A stretch of 64,000 bases of DNA, from the NCBI GenBank assembly GCA_016787755.1, contig JAEUUA010000008.1:1-64000 (forward strand), written 5' to 3'. Source of the DNA: Cyclobacteriaceae bacterium (GTDB lineage: Bacteria > Bacteroidota > Bacteroidia > Cytophagales > Cyclobacteriaceae). Made by a program: the position numbers and the translations under genes. The notes under the pieces are model-generated. The model saw nothing but the letters and a program-made list of their open reading frames with translations, was not told the origin of the DNA and made no database searches. This document shows, piece after piece, positions 27,501 to 34,135 of the stretch (its first letter is position 1; each line of letters opens with the position of its first letter).

Positions 27501-27598
27501 GGGTGATGTCACTGCTGCTGTACCTGACACTCTATTTCGAATTGTTAAGACGATTTATTGATATTTTTGAAAAAGTCAATCTTTCCAACCGGAAATAG
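24530..27598 (+). CDS. Multidomain ABCG-type ABC transporter with TerB-like N-terminal domain
   Basis: 1022 residues in one chain. Residues ~1-150 are all-helical and TerB-like (LTQLFAIISKQDGGVSDNE, KVVVLIKILELVSSDKQFTKQ). Residues ~165-265 are beta-rich, FHA-like or of unknown fold. The ATPase has Walker A GASGAGKTT (~284), signature ISGGQRKRLNIA (~390), Walker B AILFLDEPTSGL (~410) and the switch His in VIHQPSSD. A CEVC pair follows near 498. Five membrane helices run from ~583 to ~750, then a ~220-residue charged soluble insert, then one last helix near 975-1010. This is the ABC-before-membrane order of the ABCG/White family. The cargo is unknown; most bacterial relatives are uncharacterised exporters. 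Confidence 0.88.
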   Translation: MSEEILKALTQLFAIISKQDGGVSDNERGFAINFFQQELEKSAVDEYLNLYDSISGYSEQTGKHVDDRSNQPTSVKDSIRTLAICKKINKTLTQKQKVVVLIKILELVSSDKQFTKQRMEIVNTVSTVFNIIQEEYHLIESFVVSETVTSLDFADILIANEESEKSAPLQKHLHAHVDGHLVFLHVRSAEMYFVKYLGKDANNLNGFIMKPGRVYLFSQGSIIKTPDGGALYYSDLIADFNEEIQTIKLSFNATIEEFTFRNGAIGLRNVKINEGPAKLIGIMGASGAGKTTLLNILAGLEKPGKGSIKINGFDIHTDKDKVEGVIGYVAQDDLLIEELTVYQNLYYNAKLCFAKLSESEIQERVMKVLRDLGLDHRKDLKVGNILDKQISGGQRKRLNIALELIREPAILFLDEPTSGLSSRDSENVVDLLKELSLKGKLIFVVIHQPSSDIYKMFDKMIIMDTGGFPTFYGNPVRAITYFKKATNQVDSNRGQCEVCGNVNPEQIFNIIEARVVDEYGQPTNKRKVTPMQWHEMFKSQFKPSTVEDTREEPPKTLQLPTRLKQTIIFTKRNFLSKISNRQYLLINLLEAPLLALLLAFIIKYKSAPDGKEYIFRYNENLPAFMLMAIIVALFMGLTVSAEEIIRDRKILKRESFLNLSWNSYLVSKLAILFLLSAIQTLTFISIGNWILEINGMTWSYWLVLLTTSCFANVLGLNISAAFNSAVTVYILIPLLLIPQMILSGVIFDFDKLNDVLSTKGKVPVVADMMTSRWAYEAMAVHQFKNNEYQKTYYDYEREESRADFKSAFLADELKSRNQFLIENLHSNNDSLQKLIVVNKHILYTELRNESFTEGISQLDLKDIFIGNSYTKAIGIQLESYFDAYEKHYQKVYNTNADLIEKKMAFYQQQGFDIEKEKNEFFNESLSDLVRNISAKDRIMEYKGQLVQNINPVFQSPNPKNILDYRTAFFFPEKNLLGITLSTYVFNLVVIWVMSLLLYLTLYFELLRRFIDIFEKVNLSNRK

Positions 27599-27612
27599 TG
27601 TCTAAAAGACTG

Positions 27613-27643
27613 TTTGCTAACGAGGTCATAATTCTTAATTTTG
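27613..27643 (+). promoter_or_regulatory. Bacteroidota consensus promoter
   Basis: A perfect TTTG -33 element (27613-27616), a 19-base spacer, and a perfect TAATTTTG -7 box (27636-27643). The box ends 19 bases before the lipoprotein ATG at 27663. This is the best promoter match I found in the window and it separates the lipoprotein gene from the ABC gene transcriptionally. Confidence 0.7.
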
Positions 27644-27662
27644 TAATCTATCCCTTTTACAT

Positions 27663-28559
27663 ATGAGATTAATCGCAATTGGTATTGTTGTTTTCTTATT
27701 GACCAGTTGCTCATCTGGGAAAAAGCCCGATGAGCAGGCCTTTCTGAAAAGTTTAGATTCCACAAAAAACACTGGCCCCGGAGTGGATGAAGAGGTAATT
27801 AACGCCATCCTTGGACAAATACCCAGCCCCATAGAGATTTCTATGCTCCTAAAAGAATCGGGCTCTAAATACAACGAAGCGATTCTCAATTCTACCAACA
27901 ATCTTCCCAAGTACAACAGCAATTTTAAAAAAGCACTTAATCTTGGCGTATATGGAACCGACTTGGGCTACACCAATATTTTTGGCAGAAATCAAGATGC
28001 TATCAAATACATTTCATCCATTAAATCGCTGGCTGATGAGCTGAATATTGGTCAATTCTTTGATATAGCAACCATCGGTCGATTAGCAACCAATAGTAAG
28101 AATTTAGATTCGCTGTTGTTAATCACCACTATGAATTTCAATCAGATCAATCATTATCTTCAATCTCAAAGTAGGGATAATTTGAGTGTACTTCTCCTTA
28201 CGGGGGGATGGTTAGAAGCCATGCAAATAACCTGTCAGACAGCAGCCAAAAACCCAGAAAATGCTGAACTCAAAGAAACCATTGGTGAGCAAAAAATTAT
28301 TCTTGAACAGATCATGCTCCTTTTTACTTTTTACCAGAGTGATGCAAATATGGCCGCGCTATCAGTTGATCTTGACACTTTGAAAAAAGCCTATGATAAG
28401 ATTAACATAAACTACACATACAAAGAATCAACTATGGAAATTGTGAATGGGGTAGCAATCATCAAAGACAATAGCACCACAACCATCGATATCACAAAAG
28501 AAAATGTTCTAGAAATTAAAGATATTATCAACTCAATAAGAACTAAAATTATCAGTTAG
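27663..28559 (+). CDS. Conserved-looking helical lipoprotein of unknown function
   Basis: 298 residues with a lipobox LLTSC, lipid on Cys 17. The mature protein is mostly helical, with IPSPIEISMLLKESG, NLGVYGTDLGYTNIFGRNQDAIKYI and LLLTGGWLEAMQIT. I do not recognise a named domain; the GVYGTDLGY segment and general composition recall lipoproteins common in Bacteroidota. It has its own consensus promoter and is followed by a small secreted-protein gene about 20 bp on. Confidence 0.75.
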   Translation: MRLIAIGIVVFLLTSCSSGKKPDEQAFLKSLDSTKNTGPGVDEEVINAILGQIPSPIEISMLLKESGSKYNEAILNSTNNLPKYNSNFKKALNLGVYGTDLGYTNIFGRNQDAIKYISSIKSLADELNIGQFFDIATIGRLATNSKNLDSLLLITTMNFNQINHYLQSQSRDNLSVLLLTGGWLEAMQITCQTAAKNPENAELKETIGEQKIILEQIMLLFTFYQSDANMAALSVDLDTLKKAYDKININYTYKESTMEIVNGVAIIKDNSTTTIDITKENVLEIKDIINSIRTKIIS

Positions 28560-28580
28560 AAAAAGTTTTCAATCCGAACT

Positions 28581-29009
28581 ATGAAAAATATAACATTTGT
28601 GTTTTTATTCATTCTTACTGCAGCAGCTAATTCAATTGAGCTTAGTGACCAAGGTTGCGATTCTGATAATCTGGCTAACGCATGTATCCCCAAACTCTCC
28701 AGCGGGTTTAACTTTTTAAAAAGTTATAAAGTAAACGGTGAAGCGAAAGATAAAGTTGAGTATAGCTATGTATTTACAAAAGGTACACAATACATGATCA
28801 ACCTTTGTCCTAATGGAGCTACCGCAGATGGTGTAGTGGTTAGCCTATTTGATAAAGAACGTAACAAGGTGGCAAGTAGTAAAATCAATGGACAATTTAT
28901 TTCCGCGATTGCGTATCCGTGCAATGCTACAGGTATTTACTACATCCAATATACATTTGATGAACCTTCCAGCCATTGCGCAGGGAGTGCATTAGGATTC
29001 AAGAGATAA
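28581..29009 (+). CDS. Small secreted beta-sandwich-like protein of unknown function
   Basis: 142 residues with a signal peptide (ITFVFLFILTAAANS). The mature part has four widely spaced Cys (SDQGCDSD, NACIPK, YPCNAT, SHCAGS), consistent with two disulfides, and a strand-rich pattern: FTKGTQYMINLCP, VVVSLFDKERNKVASSK and GIYYIQYTF. This resembles the pre-peptidase or jelly-roll C-terminal type fold found on secreted proteins. No known family is assigned. It ends in a strong terminator and probably shares a transcript with the lipoprotein upstream. Confidence 0.75.
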   Translation: MKNITFVFLFILTAAANSIELSDQGCDSDNLANACIPKLSSGFNFLKSYKVNGEAKDKVEYSYVFTKGTQYMINLCPNGATADGVVVSLFDKERNKVASSKINGQFISAIAYPCNATGIYYIQYTFDEPSSHCAGSALGFKR

Positions 29010-29026
29010 GGATATCCAACAAATCC

Positions 29027-29060
29027 AAAACGGCTATTGGTTTACCGATAGCCGTTTTTG
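29027..29060 (+). terminator. Rho-independent terminator
   Basis: The arms AAAACGGCTATTGG (29027-29040) and CCGATAGCCGTTTT (29045-29058) pair over 14 positions with one mismatch-type wobble, a TTTA loop and a T-run. It separates the lipoprotein/secreted pair from the esterase at 29075. Confidence 0.92.
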
Positions 29061-29074
29061 TTTGAGTTCAAATT

Positions 29075-29731
29075 ATGATAATTCAAGAAACCAATTTCAA
29101 TTTTAAAGCGAGGTATTATAAGTTGGGAGAAATTACTCCACAAACTAAAAAAATTTGGTTTGTTATTCATGGGTATGGCCAGCTTGGCCAATATTTTATT
29201 AAGAAGTTTTCGGTTCTAGAAAATCCTGAAACCTGTGTTATAGCCCCGGAAGGACTTTCCCGATTTTACCTTGAGGATGTCTCCAAACGGAGTCAATCCG
29301 GTGATCAGAAAGTAGGCGCCACCTGGATGACGCGTGAAAACAGATTAATGGATATTGAAAATTATCTAACCTACCTGAATAGTGTCTTTCGAAAAGAAAT
29401 CCCAACTTCTTTTGATGGCCAAATAACGTTATTTGGATTTTCTCAAGGCGGTGCAACTGTTTCGCGGTGGGCTTTAGACGGAAAGATTAACTTTGCACGC
29501 CTAATCTTATGGGCAGGTATTTTTCCAACCGATATGGACTTTGAAAAAGGAACTTCCCTATTTAGGAACAAAGAAATAATTGAAGTCTATGGTGATCAAG
29601 ATCCCTTTCTTACGGATGATCGATTAGCGGAAATGAAACATCTAAATAAAAAATTACAGATACAGCCTACTCTAATTCAGTTTAAAGGCGGCCATGAAAT
29701 TGATCAGCAAACGTTACTCAATCTTCATTAA
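29075..29731 (+). CDS. Alpha/beta-hydrolase, phospholipase/carboxylesterase type
   Basis: 218 residues, cytoplasmic (no signal). FVIHGYGQLGQYF forms the oxyanion region, GFSQGGATVSRWA holds the nucleophile Ser, VYGDQDPFL the Asp, and KGGHEID the His. This is the order and spacing of the YpfH / carboxylesterase group that cleaves short acyl esters. The start lies inside the stem-loop trailer region only 15 bp after the terminator, so a downstream start or its own promoter is possible. It ends overlapping the convergent SirB1-like gene by 4 bp. Confidence 0.82.
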   Translation: MIIQETNFNFKARYYKLGEITPQTKKIWFVIHGYGQLGQYFIKKFSVLENPETCVIAPEGLSRFYLEDVSKRSQSGDQKVGATWMTRENRLMDIENYLTYLNSVFRKEIPTSFDGQITLFGFSQGGATVSRWALDGKINFARLILWAGIFPTDMDFEKGTSLFRNKEIIEVYGDQDPFLTDDRLAEMKHLNKKLQIQPTLIQFKGGHEIDQQTLLNLH

Positions 29732-30579
29732 ACTCCTAAGTCTCCACCATCAGAGATTTCAATCAGCAACAACTTCACCTCTTCGGCTTTAGCGTGCTCC
29801 CCCATTTTCTCGAAGGACATGATGAGGTTGCGTAAGGCTCTCCGAATAATATCTAAGTTGCTGCAGGGTTCAAAAAAAGATGGCTGCGGTACCATGTGGA
29901 GTTCATGTATATAATTTTCTATGTCCTGCTTGGAGAAAATTAAACCCCGGTTAAATGCATTAATGTAAAATTGATGGTTATCATCTTTATAGGTAAGAAT
30001 AAATAAATTAGGGAGATTTACACCCTGCACTGGTAATTTAAGCTTCTGTGCCACTAATAAATAAATCACACACAGTGTAATTGGATTTCCTCTTCGCGTT
30101 TCAAGTACAATGTTAATCATGGAGTTTCCTGGTGAATGAAAATTCTTTGTATTAGCACCAAACTTAAGCTTATTAAAAATTACACTGTTAATAACTTTAA
30201 CCTGATCAAAAGCATATAGATCAGGCCTGAATTCCAGCCATGCATCGTAATAGATCTGTTCTAAGTCTTGCTTTAATTTCTCTAACTCAATCTCAGGATA
30301 TTGATAAGTAGCTATAATCCACATGCCAGAAAGTAAATCTTTGTCTTCACTGGCATACCATTTTTTTAATCGCTCTTTTACCAGGTCGTACTGTAAGGTA
30401 TGAATCAACTCCTCAATGCGCCCTTGAACAGATGGGTTAAGATTGCTTTCCCATTCTTTTTCTAAAAAGGGAATGGCCTCTGTTCCTAACGATAGAATTT
30501 TTTCCTGAACATGAGTAGCAATTTGTCTATCCTCATCATCCAGCAAGGAAACCAGTGCTTTTAATTCGCTCTCTGACAT
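29728..30579 (-). CDS. SirB1-family transglutaminase-like protein
   Basis: 283 residues, cytoplasmic. An N-terminal helical segment (LVSLLDDEDRQIATHVQEKIL) is followed by the SirB1 core: INSVIFNKLKFGANTKNFHSPGNSMINIVLETRRGNPITLCVIYLLVAQKL, then LPNLFILTY and a TPR-like helical tail. This domain has a circularly related transglutaminase fold. The usual catalytic Cys of active transglutaminases corresponds here to the TLC position. Function is unknown in bacteria. No related neighbour is present. Confidence 0.8.
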   Translation of the reverse strand: MSESELKALVSLLDDEDRQIATHVQEKILSLGTEAIPFLEKEWESNLNPSVQGRIEELIHTLQYDLVKERLKKWYASEDKDLLSGMWIIATYQYPEIELEKLKQDLEQIYYDAWLEFRPDLYAFDQVKVINSVIFNKLKFGANTKNFHSPGNSMINIVLETRRGNPITLCVIYLLVAQKLKLPVQGVNLPNLFILTYKDDNHQFYINAFNRGLIFSKQDIENYIHELHMVPQPSFFEPCSNLDIIRRALRNLIMSFEKMGEHAKAEEVKLLLIEISDGGDLGV

Positions 30580-30635
30580 TTAATGCAAGAATATAAAAAA
30601 ATACAATTCAATACACGGCCTTTTTAATAGTCGGT

Positions 30636-32261
30636 CTACGTTTGAAATACTCCAACGTTAAATTTCTCAATGGGTGCATGATTTGCAGCAGCTATCCCCA
30701 TTGAAATCACTTGCCTCGTATCCAGTGGGTTGATCACGCCATCTACCCAAAGCCTGGCAGCCGCATAATACGGACTGAGTTGTTCCTCATATCGTTCCGT
30801 TATTTCGGTTAGCAATTGCTGTTCTTCTTCTTTCGTAATGGTTTTTCCTTGCGCCTTCAATGTGCTCACGCGAATCTGCAACAATGTTTTTGCTGCCGCG
30901 GCTCCACTCATCACGGCAAGTTGTGCCGTGGGCCAAGCATAAATTAAGCGTGGATCATATGCTTTGCCACACATAGCATAGTTGCCGGCACCATACGAAT
31001 TGCCCAATATAAAAGTAAACTTAGGCACGGTTGAGTTTGCCATGGCATTTACCATTTTAGCTCCGTCCTTAATTATACCACCATGTTCGGCCTTGCTGCC
31101 CACCATAAACCCGCTTACATCCTGTAAAAAGACAAGTGGAATTTTACGTTGATTACAATTCATAATAAACCGAGCCGCCTTATCAGCGGAATCAGAATAG
31201 ATTACTCCACCCATCCGCATTTCACCCTTTTTCGTCTTTACTATCTTGCGCTGATTGGCAATGATGCCCACCGCCCAGCCATCCACTCTGGCAAAACCGC
31301 ATAGCAAGGTTTTACCATACAACGCTTTATATTCATCAAATTGAGAATCGTCAACTATACGCTTAATAATATCAAGCATGTCATAAGGCTTCGCACGATC
31401 AAAAGGCATCAACCCAATAATCTCCTGAGGATTTTCTTTTGGTAGCGATGGTTTTGCGCGACTAAAACCCGCAAGTTCCGGGTTCCCTATTTTATCAAAT
31501 AATTTTCGGATGTGATCTAAACATGCCTGATCGTTGGGAAACTTATTATCGGTAACACCAGAAATTTCACAATGTGTGGTGGCTCCACCCAATGTTTCAT
31601 TATCGATATCCTCACCAATGGCAGCCTTCACCAAATATGAGCCAGCTAAAAAGATCGAACCAGTCTTATCAACTATCATGGCTTCATCTGACATGATGGG
31701 TAAGTACGCGCCACCTGCTACACAACTTCCCATGATTGCCGCGATTTGAACAATACCCATGCTACTCATCCTGGCATTGTTTCTAAATTGCCTGCCAAAA
31801 TGTTCTTTATCAGGAAAAATTTCATCCTGCATGGGGAGGAAAACACCAGCGCTATCCACCAGGTAGATAATCGGTAAGCGATTCTCCATCGCGATTTCCT
31901 GAGCACGAAGATTTTTTTTAGCGGTAACTGGAAACCAGGCCCCAGCTTTTACGGTGGCATCATTAGCCACAATTACACATTGACGAGAGTTTACAAATCC
32001 GATCCCAACAATCACCCCACCGGAAGGACACCCTCCTTGTTCGGCATACATACCGTCTCCGACAAATAAACCCACCTCCAAAAATTCAGATTTCTTATCA
32101 ATCAGGTAGGCAATTCGCTCCCGAGCAGTTAGTTTGCCTTTTTTATGCTGGTCTTCAATCTTCTTTTCGCCACCGCCTAACCTGGTATTCTTTTCTTTTG
32201 ATTTCAGCTGAGAGCACAATTGCCTAAGCTGGTCCTCATTTTTATTGAATTCCAGATCCAT
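30636..32261 (-). CDS. Acyl-CoA carboxylase carboxyltransferase (beta) subunit, methylcrotonyl-CoA carboxylase-like
   Basis: 541 residues with two crotonase-like halves. GKLTARERIAYLID, then LVDSAGVFLPMQDEIFPDKEHFGRQFRN and IAAIMGSCVAGGAYLPIMSDE match the biotin/CoA-binding region of 3-methylcrotonyl-CoA carboxylase beta rather than propionyl-CoA carboxylase. VFLQDVSGFMVGSKAEHGGIIKDGAKMV and GNSYGAGNYAMCGKAYDP form the second half. It transfers carboxyl from biotin to 3-methylcrotonyl-CoA in leucine breakdown. The biotin-carrying alpha subunit is not in the window. The carboxylase uses bicarbonate, which gives a possible link to the DAB island. Confidence 0.9.
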   Translation of the reverse strand: MDLEFNKNEDQLRQLCSQLKSKEKNTRLGGGEKKIEDQHKKGKLTARERIAYLIDKKSEFLEVGLFVGDGMYAEQGGCPSGGVIVGIGFVNSRQCVIVANDATVKAGAWFPVTAKKNLRAQEIAMENRLPIIYLVDSAGVFLPMQDEIFPDKEHFGRQFRNNARMSSMGIVQIAAIMGSCVAGGAYLPIMSDEAMIVDKTGSIFLAGSYLVKAAIGEDIDNETLGGATTHCEISGVTDNKFPNDQACLDHIRKLFDKIGNPELAGFSRAKPSLPKENPQEIIGLMPFDRAKPYDMLDIIKRIVDDSQFDEYKALYGKTLLCGFARVDGWAVGIIANQRKIVKTKKGEMRMGGVIYSDSADKAARFIMNCNQRKIPLVFLQDVSGFMVGSKAEHGGIIKDGAKMVNAMANSTVPKFTFILGNSYGAGNYAMCGKAYDPRLIYAWPTAQLAVMSGAAAAKTLLQIRVSTLKAQGKTITKEEEQQLLTEITERYEEQLSPYYAAARLWVDGVINPLDTRQVISMGIAAANHAPIEKFNVGVFQT

Positions 32262-32283
32262 GCGTCATAATGTTTAGTGAAAA

Positions 32284-33243
32284 TTAATTCTTTTTCTTCG
32301 CTTCTGCCTTCCTACGATCCCGCTCAATCCTATTTTTATTCTTACCTAACGGAGCCAAAAAGTGTTTTGGGTTATCATCGAAATGCGCGGCAAGCGTATC
32401 CAGATTCATAAGTAACTTATTCAAGTTTACATATAACGAATCTTCGGTCATCAATTTATGGAGTGTGCTATTATCGCTTCCTACTTTATCAATGAGCGAA
32501 TTTAACTTTTCCATCGCCTGCCTGGCTTCGGCAACAGTTTGATTCAATTGCATGCGTTTAAGGGAATCTGAGAATACTTTAAGATTGACCATGGTTGGCT
32601 TAAGCTCGGTGAGGGTACCATTGAGATTACTAGCAACAGATTTAAAACTCAGCGATAGTTCATTGAGTTGGTCATTGGCAGTTGCTAACGTGCGATTGAG
32701 TAGTAAGGGAGTGGCCTGCATCCTTAAGAAAATTGTATCTAATTTCTGAGAATTTTTTGTGAGGTTATCTAAAATGATGTTTACTTTTCTAAGGGTAGTT
32801 CCCACGTTATCGGCAACGGGGGTTGCAGTTTCTGATAGCAGATCAAGCATGCCTTTAGCAACTACTGCTATTAACGTGTCTTTAGGTTTTAGCGGTTTCG
32901 AAATGGTACCAATCGAAAGAAGAATCGATTTGCCTCCTAAAAAATCACTGTTTAAAATTGCCTGCGTTGAATCCCCTAATTGAATCTTCGAATCAATCAT
33001 TAACTCCACTAATACCTTGTTTTGTTTCTTCTGCATGATGTTGATGTGGCTTACACGGCCTACAGCAAAACCATTTACGAGCACGGGGTTGGAAACCGCC
33101 AATTCATCAATATTATCATAAATAACATAATACTTGTTGGTAGTGGAGAAGAAATCTATTCCTTTCAAAAAATTGAATCCAAAATAGAGCAACACCAATG
33201 TAACGGCCACAAAAAGACCTACTTTAAATTCTTTATTCTTCAC
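32284..33243 (-). CDS. MlaD/MCE-domain lipid-transport protein
   Basis: 319 residues, GTG start. One N-terminal membrane helix (FKVGLFVAVTLVLLYFGFNF) is followed by the MCE beta-barrel (YYVIYDNIDELAVSNPVLVNGFAVGRVSHI, GDSTQAILNSDFLGGKSI). A long amphipathic helical region (residues ~140-280) probably forms the channel needle, and the tail is basic. MCE proteins carry phospholipids between inner and outer membrane. The ATPase and permease partners (MlaF, MlaE) are not adjacent. It starts 6 bp after the amidase gene, so the two form an operon. Confidence 0.88.
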   Translation of the reverse strand: MKNKEFKVGLFVAVTLVLLYFGFNFLKGIDFFSTTNKYYVIYDNIDELAVSNPVLVNGFAVGRVSHINIMQKKQNKVLVELMIDSKIQLGDSTQAILNSDFLGGKSILLSIGTISKPLKPKDTLIAVVAKGMLDLLSETATPVADNVGTTLRKVNIILDNLTKNSQKLDTIFLRMQATPLLLNRTLATANDQLNELSLSFKSVASNLNGTLTELKPTMVNLKVFSDSLKRMQLNQTVAEARQAMEKLNSLIDKVGSDNSTLHKLMTEDSLYVNLNKLLMNLDTLAAHFDDNPKHFLAPLGKNKNRIERDRRKAEAKKKN

Positions 33244-33249
33244 AGATTA

Positions 33250-34032
33250 TTAATTTATGGATTCAATTTCGGCTTTATATTCTTTAAATGCACGATAAAT
33301 GCCCGAGGCTATCAAATCCTGCCCGTTTTCACTAGCAAGAAATAGTTCTTCTTTATTGTTTGATAAAAAGCCAGTCTCAACTAAAACGCTGGGCGTTGTT
33401 GTCATCCATAAAACCAAAAAGCCGGCTTGTTTTACACCTCGGCTCGACCTACCCACTTTGGTTTTAAACTGATCTTCAACCTTTTGTGCAAATCTCAAAC
33501 TATTCTCCTGGTAAGCACTCTGATTTAAAGAAAACAAAATATAGGACTCAGGACTTTTAGGGTCAAACCCTTCATACTTTTCCTTATAATTCTCATCCAT
33601 AAGAATAACTGAATTTTCGCGCTTTGCAACATCAAAGTTATTCTTATCCTTATGTAAACCCATCACATACGTTTCTGTTCCATACGCATTGGCGCCCACG
33701 ATAGAATTGGCGTGAATACTGATAAAGAGATCTGCTTGATTTTTATTGGCTAAATCAGCCCTATCCTGAAATTCAATGTATTTATCAGTTTTACGGGTAT
33801 ATAGGACTTTTACCCCTGGGCAATTCTCTTCAATATACTTTCCAACCTTTAAAGCTATTTTCAAAACTATGTCCTTCTCCTTTACAGTTCTTCCGGAGGT
33901 ACCAGGATCCTTGCCCCCATGCCCGGCATCTATTACCACGGTACTCACTTTATGATCCGGTCTATGAGAGGTGCCCGAAAAATTTAGCAAGGTAATTGCT
34001 ATTAGGATGAGCTTTACTCTGATATTCTTCAC
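33250..34032 (-). CDS. N-acetylmuramoyl-L-alanine amidase (AmiA/B/C type)
   Basis: Cleaves the amide between MurNAc and the stem peptide during cell separation. Zinc ligands are the His in VVIDAGHGGKDPG, the Glu in VKEKDIVL and the His in DLFISIHAN; the catalytic Glu is in SVLVETGFLSN. The frame is open to 34176, but the GTG at 34032 gives a good signal peptide (MKNIRVKLILIAITLLNFSG) and leaves room for a promoter to the divergent lptD, so I prefer it (~260 residues). It is followed by the MCE gene. Confidence 0.9.
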   Translation of the reverse strand: MKNIRVKLILIAITLLNFSGTSHRPDHKVSTVVIDAGHGGKDPGTSGRTVKEKDIVLKIALKVGKYIEENCPGVKVLYTRKTDKYIEFQDRADLANKNQADLFISIHANSIVGANAYGTETYVMGLHKDKNNFDVAKRENSVILMDENYKEKYEGFDPKSPESYILFSLNQSAYQENSLRFAQKVEDQFKTKVGRSSRGVKQAGFLVLWMTTTPSVLVETGFLSNNKEELFLASENGQDLIASGIYRAFKEYKAEIESIN

Positions 34033-34061
34033 TGTCTTACCGATGGCTAACGTATTTGCAA

Positions 34062-34069
34062 TAACTTTG
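34062..34069 (+). promoter_or_regulatory. Bacteroidota -7 box before lptD
   Basis: A perfect TAACTTTG. It lies within the longer frame of lptD that opens at 33971, so transcription from here excludes that early ATG and supports the GTG at 34136. Confidence 0.5.
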
Positions 34070-34135
34070 TGTAAAGTTGTGAATTTTTCGCTAAAAGCTA
34101 AACCCCTGAAAGCAGAATCAGAGCCCATTGGTATT

